Positions 58,801 through 64,000 of a stretch of DNA of 64,000 bases are shown in pieces. A model generated the notes under the pieces. That model had not been told where the DNA came from. It worked only from the letters and a program-made list of their open reading frames with translations, and made no database searches. A program made the position numbers and the translations under genes. Numbering within the stretch: position 1 is the stretch's first letter; every line of letters starts with the position of its first letter. The DNA is from Tetracentron sinense (Eukaryota; Streptophyta; Magnoliopsida; Trochodendrales; Trochodendraceae), in assembly GCA_015143295.1 (NCBI GenBank), contig CM026557.1, positions 30,513,965-30,577,964 on the forward strand. The letters are read 5' to 3'.

Positions 58801-59698
58801 ATCGTAGTATCGAGATAGTTATAATGATGTAATTAATTACTTTACTGAATAAATCTAATTTAGAATTAGGAAAAAATTCAAATTATTAACCATATAAGAC
58901 AAGATAAGAAATTTAAAAAATGGTGAAACCTACAATGGGAGAATCTGAGACCAAATGACAGTCACAAAAGTTGAAGTGCAACCGAGAACAAGGTCCATGA
59001 TAGGCTTATTGGCCCTCGAGCAAAAGTCTTCGTTCATGCTTCATTCCACATAGCTCACATGATGTAGTCCAATAATGTAGGTGTAAATAAAACAAATTCA
59101 GAAAATCAGTTTTCTTATACATAAAATTTGAATGAATAATATAAAACTATAAGACTTCAAAGTACAAGAACTATGTAGAGAATTAAATACAGATCGAGTA
59201 ATTGTAGAGAATTTCCCTTAAAGAAGATATCTACTCACCATTGATTAACTCGTAAATTCAAATACCAACACTTGATAAATGATATAAAAGTGATTCATCA
59301 ATATAACAAAGGCAATTGCTAGCCATATATGCCTCCACTATCTAGTAATATACGTCCCCATTATCTTGCCAGAAGGAGAAACACTTTGGGGGTGGGCCCC
59401 ACCAAACCCCAAGTACTTGTCGAAATGGAAAGAGTAGGATGTCTACGACCAGCGAGTCTATAAACAGTAAAATCCTAATTTTTTTTACTTTTTTTAACGA
59501 TTATACTTTAAGTGATAGAATAACATCTAGCATTAGTGAAAAAATATATTATTGAGATACTAAAGAAAATTAAAATAAAAGGGCTCACATACCATTAGTG
59601 ACGTCGATTGAAAGACGCAACCTAGAACTAATAGTCCTTTTTTAGCAGTCACTGATTTTGCATCATAATTTCCAGATAGTTATGGTGGAGTTATTAAC
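55857..59698. repeat. Tandem array of a unit of about 845 bp, 4.5 copies
   Basis: The landmark ttgattaactcg recurs at about 55861, 56711, 57549, 58394 and 59241, a period of 838-850 bp. Every unit shares gtgggccccac, ataaatagtaaaat or variants, gaagtcgattgaaag, atagctcac and aaacttaccatggga. Units differ by many substitutions and small indels, so the array is old. It is cut on the right by the gypsy element at 59699. On the minus strand each unit holds three exon-like blocks ending in donor-like sequence. The block at 58575-58384 is open for 63 codons; equivalents in other copies are broken. I recognise no protein or satellite family. Confidence 0.85.
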
Positions 59699-59909
59699 TG
59701 TAGAGCCCCGGACCTTTTCACATTTATGCATGACCCTTCGTAGCCATTTTTCCTTTAAAGTAATGCAATTAATAAATAAGGAAGAAATTTGAAATTCTGA
59801 AATGTCAGAAATGTTCGTTTTCGAAGTACGAACCCAACGCAAGTTGAATCGTCAAAATCGGACGAACGAGTCAAAAGTTATGGCCAAAACAGCTTGGACC
59901 TGCAGACCA

Positions 59910-60095
59910 CCGATCGCTCGGTCCATGGAGCGATCGATCGGTCCAAAACCGATCGCTCGGAGGCTATCGACTGGTCGAGATTTTTCTATGGGGAAATTTT
60001 CCAGAGAGTGAAATTTCAACCGATCGCTCGGTTATGAAACCGATCGATCGGTAGGCAACCGATCGATCGGTCATTAACACCGATCGCTCGGTACT
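59910..60095. repeat. Cluster of CCGATCGNTCGG palindromes x7
   Basis: Seven copies of ccgatcgctcgg, ccgatcgatcgg or gcgatcgatcgg lie within 190 bp, 20-60 bp apart. ccgatcgatcgg is a perfect 12-bp palindrome. The cluster lies about 210 bp from the LTR start. Confidence 0.9.
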
Positions 60096-61005
60096 CGCGT
60101 TTTTGCAGAAAATTTAGAAGGGTGTTTTAGTCTTTTGAGTGGTTTACTCTTACCTTAAGAGTCTTGCCCGAGCCTTTAGGGCTTATTTGCAATACTTAGA
60201 AGATTGAGAGCTAAGGAAGGGAGAAGAAGGCGATCCCTAACCTAGGGTTTGATTTTTGGAAGGGAAATCAAAGGGTTTGAGACCCTAGATTATCCTCAAG
60301 CACGTTTTCCTTCAAGATCTCGGCTCAAGCTCGTGTGGAGCTCGTGTTCCAAGCTAGGGCAGCAACTCACGGTCGTTTGGAAGAGGGGTTTCTTCCTCAT
60401 CTCTTCAAGGTCGGTACTTTTTACTACCCTCCTAGTTATAGCCTCTCCTTCCCTTATTTCTTCTTGTTTTCCTTCATATATATATATATATACATATTAT
60501 GAGATGGGTGGTATGTATGGTAAATGGAGAGGGATGTTGGCGAATGGATGCCGTGTGGATGATGTAATGAATGAATGGGGAAGGGCATAGTACTAATAAT
60601 AAACATACAAGTGTGATGTGAGTATAACCCACCTAGAAAAGCATGTTGTAGGGTTAATGAATAATGAATGTACCATGTTTGATGAAATGTCAAGGTGAAT
60701 AAAATGAATGATAAATTAAGAAAATGCATGTTTAAGGTTTATGGAAATTGCTAGGGTTATGATAGTGTGATTGTTCGCTTTCCCTAAATGATATCAATAT
60801 TAAATTGCCCAAATCATTGATGTTATGTGTTATGAATTACTCAAATGCCATATTTAATTCCAAATGTAAGTATGCACACGACCTCACGAGCACGCATACA
60901 TGACATGATTTACCGAGGTTTTCAAGAATGGGATTTAGAGGTGGGGCATATCGTACGATATGTTTTACCTCGCTTTTGGCAAGGACAAGACAATCATGCA
61001 TTTTC

Positions 61006-61260
61006 ATAAGAAGGGTCTCCCTTCCCTCGCAAGTGCATACTTAACATAAGAAGGGCCTCCCTTCCCTCGCAAGTACATCTCACAAGAACATCTCACAAGT
61101 GAAAGGACATGACATGAGCATTTAGGAAGAAGGGTCTCCCTTCCCTCACAAGTAGTTTACTCTTCCAAGCATGATACAAGCAAGCATGACATGGCATGAC
61201 AAGCATGGGCATTTAGGAAGAAGGGTCTCCCTTCCCTCACAAGTAGTTTACTTTCCAAGC
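61006..61260. repeat. Irregular tandem array with gaaggg/cccttc hairpin x4
   Basis: Four copies of aagaagggtctcccttccct, or with cct for tct, are followed by cncaagt. Each forms a 6-bp stem with a 3-nt loop. Spacing varies from about 30 to 90 bp. Confidence 0.8.
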
Positions 61261-61990
61261 AAGCATGACATGGCATGACACGCACGATACGATAAGATAA
61301 GACAAACATGACAAGTTTTCAAGCAAGGAAATGGTATTTTCAGTCAAGTCAAGTGCACGGTGTTTTCAAGGGTTTTATCGGCTTTTATGAATTCAAGCAT
61401 GATTATATACTCCTTTACTTTATTGTCATGATATGAATTATTCCTGCTTTATATGCTTGAATTGTTTCCTGCTTTATATATGTGAAATGCTTCCTGCTTC
61501 CTATACTGCTATGGTTTGCTATGACTATTGGTTAGTATTTAGTACCCGCTGAGTATTCCATGCTCAGCCGTACTTCTTATGTCGGCAGGTTCTGAGGGAG
61601 CTGCTGCTCCGTTTGATATCTGTGCTCCGAGCCCTTGGGTGGAGGAGGAGTACGTCGAGGAGCCTTTGGAGGAACCTCCCGTAGAGGGTTACCATTAGGT
61701 GGTTGTAGATTCTGAGTGAATAGCTGTGGGTGAGATGAGAGATATACTTTCATGTATTTTGGCGGGCTTGTCCGCACTTTCTTTTGGTTACTTTTGTATA
61801 ACTTGGATTTGAGCATGTATATTCATAGAGGTTTGGTTAGACTTCCACTGTGTTTTATAGTTATGTTCCGCTATATTGTCTTCTATGGTATATGCTCTGT
61901 GGGTTTTGCAGGTTGGTTGTCAAGCAAGTCATGATTAGTCGTCCAAAGTTCACTCTAACTCCTAAGGTGGGTTTTGGGTCGCGACAGAAG

Positions 61991-62002
61991 TGGTATCAGA
62001 GC
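61991..62002 (+). promoter_or_regulatory. Gypsy primer-binding site (initiator tRNA-Met)
   Basis: tggtatcagagc begins 4 nt after the LTR end and is complementary to the 3' end of initiator tRNA-Met. Confidence 0.9.
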
Positions 62003-62346
62003 TTAGGCTTTAGGTCTCTAGGGTCACTTAGAATCTTATACCGCGGCTTGACAAGAGCATATGTTAGGAAACAAGTTAGGAAGGAAGTGAGTCGGGAACG
62101 AGTCTGGTTCCAAGTTTAAGACTAAACTTTAGTCTTAGTCTAAAATGGTTGCATTAACCAAGTACGGGTCCTAGGTACGCTAGAACACTAAAGTATAAGT
62201 ATAATGTGATGAATACTCTGATGACTTGATGTGATGTATATTAGTATTATACAACTAATACAAATTGAATTATTGTGAAATGACATGGAAATAAACTGTG
62301 GTTTTAGTGAGACTCATGTGGTGCTATTGTTCTCAGGACTTTAGTC
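62003..62346 (+). other. Gypsy leader upstream of gag
   Basis: About 345 bp between the primer-binding site and the gag ATG. It is A/T-rich and non-coding, and it would contain packaging and dimerisation signals, none of which I can identify. Confidence 0.5.
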
Positions 62347-63595
62347 ATGAGGCGGGGCACACGGGGTCGTGGACCACACACCAGAGCTTCATCTTCTTCC
62401 AGAGATGAGGATGAGCAGCCGGACCTCTCCCAGGTCTTAGGCTCTATTGCTGAGACACTCGCCATCCTGGCGGCTCGGCAAACTATACCGGCATCAGCGG
62501 CACCTACTCCACCGCCCGCAGCTCCAGTACATCGTACAGCTGGAGTTGAGGCATTCAGGAGATTGAGGCCTCCATCCTTCCATGGGAGTGTGGACCCTCT
62601 TGCTGCGGAGGCGTGGATCCTCCAGATGGAGAAGATTTTTGCAGTCCTCTCGCCTACAGAGGAGGATAGAGTAGCATGGACAGTTTTCATGCTAGAGGGT
62701 GAAGCCCACCATTGGTGGTTGTCCGCATTGAGGACGCGAGACTTGACCATGCAGGGTCAACCTTGGACTTGGGAGGAGTTCAAGGATACTTTTTACAAGA
62801 AGTATTTTCCGATCGGTGCACGGGAAAAGAAAGAGAGAGAATTCATCAACCTTGAGCAAGGTTCGATGTCTGTGGCTGCTTATGAGGCCAAGTTCTCGGA
62901 GCTATCACGCTTCGCGACACATATGATTGCCACCGAGGCAATGAAGGCGAGGAGGTTTGAGCAAGGGCTCAAGGATGTCATCATGGAGAAAGTGTCGGTC
63001 TTCAGGCACACCACTTACGCCGAAGTAGTGGATAAAGCCTTGTTGGTTGAGACCAATTCAGAGACCGTGTCCAAGAAGAGAGAATTGGCGAGAGGCCAAT
63101 CTAGTGGTTCGGTACCTTTAGAGAGGCGGGCCCGGACTGGTCCTTATCAGTATACATGGCCAGCACCACAGATGAGGCCGACTTATGTGCCTCCAGCACC
63201 CCGGCAGTATGTACCCCTGGCACCTCGACCTCAGGCTCTCCCGGCCCCACGGCCAGTTACCCCTCAGGCAGCAAGGTATACACCACCTCCGGTCCCTCCA
63301 GCCTACACATATGAGGTCTGCACTTCATGCGGCAAAAGGCATCCGGCAGGAGATTGCCGAAGAGCATCTGGTGGATGTTATCATTGCGGTCGCCAGGGCC
63401 ACATGATCAGGGATTGCCCTAGCCGGCATTTACCAGGCCAGTCTCAGGGTAGTAAGCCCCCGACACGCCCAGCAGGATCACATCAGGCGTCATCTCAGAC
63501 TACCCGGTCCACACCTCAGTCTCGCCAGGCGAACCAGGGGCGAGTTTTTGCCCTGACAGAGGGCGATGCACTTGCATCTGACGATGTGGTGCAAG
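62347..63595 (+). CDS. Gypsy Gag, first coding exon of gag-pol
   Basis: ATG 62347 opens a frame that unspliced ends at TAG 63604-63606 (419 residues). The N-terminal part is basic then Ala/Pro-rich. The Gag core has FRRLRPPSFHGSVDPLAAEA and WILQMEKIF (about residues 75-105), HHWWLSALRTRDL and FKDTFYKKYFPIGAREKK, matching the retrotransposon gag domain (PF03732). A Pro-rich linker follows, then a knuckle pair: CTSCGKRHPAGDC and CYHCGRQGHMIRDCP (about 325-356). The last residues, VFALTEGDALASDDVVQG, are the usual lead into protease in this lineage. The coding part common to both transcripts ends at 63595, where a splice donor begins. Confidence 0.9.
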
Positions 63596-63739
63596 GTACG
63601 CGTTAGGAGTTATTTTCCTTATTCGTGATGGTTATGTTATGTTTTATCCCTTGTGTACGTAGTTGGTATGCTATATATATATTTACTTACATGTATACAC
63701 TGTTGAGGCTTGAATTGACGTAACTAGCTAAAATTTCAG
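63596..63739 (+). other. Probable GT-AG intron between gag and protease
   Basis: Donor caag|gtacgc, acceptor aatttcag|g, 144 nt, T-rich with A/T runs. Removing it joins the exons in phase 1 and gives ..DDVVQGTLLVNEYLARVL.., the uninterrupted Gag-protease junction expected for the family. Unspliced, translation ends four codons into the region (TAG 63604-63606). Confidence 0.75.
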
Positions 63740-64000
63740 GAACCCTACTAGTCAATGAGTATTTGGCTCGAGTGTTGATTGATACCGGGTCTACTCATTC
63801 GTTTGTCTCGCCGAGTTTTTCAGAAGGCTTTTCTGGGGAGCCAAGTCAGCTAAAACCGGAGTTAGCCATTTCGACTCCGCTCGGCAAAACAGTATTGGCA
63901 GATAAAGTGTATAGAAATAGTTCAGTCCAAGTTGGAAGCCACGAGTTGGCAGTTGACCTCATCGTCCTTGGATTCCAAGACTTTGATATTATATTGGGAA
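63740..64000 (+). CDS. Gypsy protease, start of pol (cut by the window end)
   Basis: This exon is open from the acceptor to the window edge. It encodes TLLVNEYLARVLIDTGSTH, where DTGSTHSFVS is the retropepsin active site, and continues to IVLGFQDFDIILG at the edge, close to the GM-D-W-L motif that normally follows. Protease cleaves the Gag-Pol precursor. RT, RNase H and integrase would follow to the right. There is no ATG near the exon start, in keeping with expression only by splicing from gag. Confidence 0.85.

Larger units (their letters stand above)
59699..61986 (+). repeat. 5' LTR of the gypsy element, 2288 bp
   Basis: It starts tgtagagccccgg and ends gggtcgcgaca, followed at once by the primer-binding site. 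Its first 400 bp match the solo LTR at 5533-5130 (minus strand). It contains a CCGATCG palindrome cluster (59910-60095), a (ta)n run (60477-60493) and a hairpin tandem array (61006-61260). Confidence 0.9.
59699..64000 (+). mobile_element. Ty3/gypsy retrotransposon (chromovirus, probably Tekay), 5' part
   Basis: A plus-strand element running off the window. The order is 5' LTR 59699-61986, initiator tRNA-Met primer-binding site, leader, gag with zinc knuckle, a GT-AG intron, then protease. Long LTRs, the TGT..CCCC start and the Gag/protease sequences suggest the Tekay/Del lineage, but RT, integrase and chromodomain lie beyond the window, so this stays provisional. No stops interrupt the visible coding exons, so it may be recent. 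The target duplication cannot be checked because the 3' end is missing. Confidence 0.88.

Noticed and set aside
60478-60730. Frame encoding a His/Thr-rich peptide beside the (ta)n run
   Set aside because: It is inside the gypsy LTR on the antisense strand, with low-complexity composition and no motif.

Overview
This is plant nuclear DNA, most likely from a eudicot with a transposon-rich genome; I cannot name the species. The evidence is spliced genes with GT-AG introns, a chloroplast-type RETICULATA-related (DUF3411) protein, a RINT-1/TIP20-family gene, a plant mobile domain (PMD) gene, initiator-tRNA-Met primed Ty1/copia and Ty3/gypsy elements, an L1-type LINE, and hAT and Mutator MITEs. There are no operons, CRISPR arrays or prokaryotic features.

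Layout. 1-0.9 kb: last exon of an unidentified host gene and its 3' flank. 0.86-1.07 kb: hAT-type MITE. About 1.6-18.35 kb: a nested retrotransposon stack. An outer gypsy-type LTR (+) is split by a solo gypsy LTR (-, 3041-5533) and by a copia element (-, 5586-17799); the copia left LTR is itself split by a Tat/Ogre-like solo LTR (+, 6159-8780). The three inner insertions each have a perfect 5-bp target-site duplication. 18.5-19.9 kb: two Mutator-type MITEs with 9-bp duplications. 20.3-20.7 kb: RNase H relic. 22.7-23.4 kb: a RETICULATA-related coding region (-), directly downstream of an LTR promoter. About 23.6-36.1 kb: a decayed Tat-lineage gypsy element (-) carrying a multi-exon PMD gene in antisense (+). 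36.16 kb: 18-base assembly gap. 36.2-38.0 kb: broken RINT-1-like gene (-). 38.3-38.8 kb: two good exons of unknown identity. 40.1-54.76 kb: LINE (-), split by a young copia element (-, 45974-53481). 55.86-59.70 kb: tandem array of a unit of about 845 bp. 59.70-64.00 kb: 5' part of a Ty3/gypsy element (+), cut by the window edge.

How the parts relate. Most coding capacity is retroelement gag-pol, and most of it is dead. The most interesting points are: (1) a GT-AG intron between gag and protease of the gypsy element at 59.7 kb, where retention would give Gag and splicing Gag-Pol; (2) the antisense PMD gene, whose 622-codon first coding exon is intact while the pol it opposes is wrecked; (3) palindrome or hairpin arrays in several unrelated LTRs, one of which shows compensatory base changes between tandem copies; (4) an LTR TATA box aimed at the RETICULATA-related coding region; (5) the 845-bp array, whose units carry exon-like segments with splice donors. 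Frames are broken throughout about 28.6-38 kb on both sides of the gap, so some frameshifts there may be assembly error.
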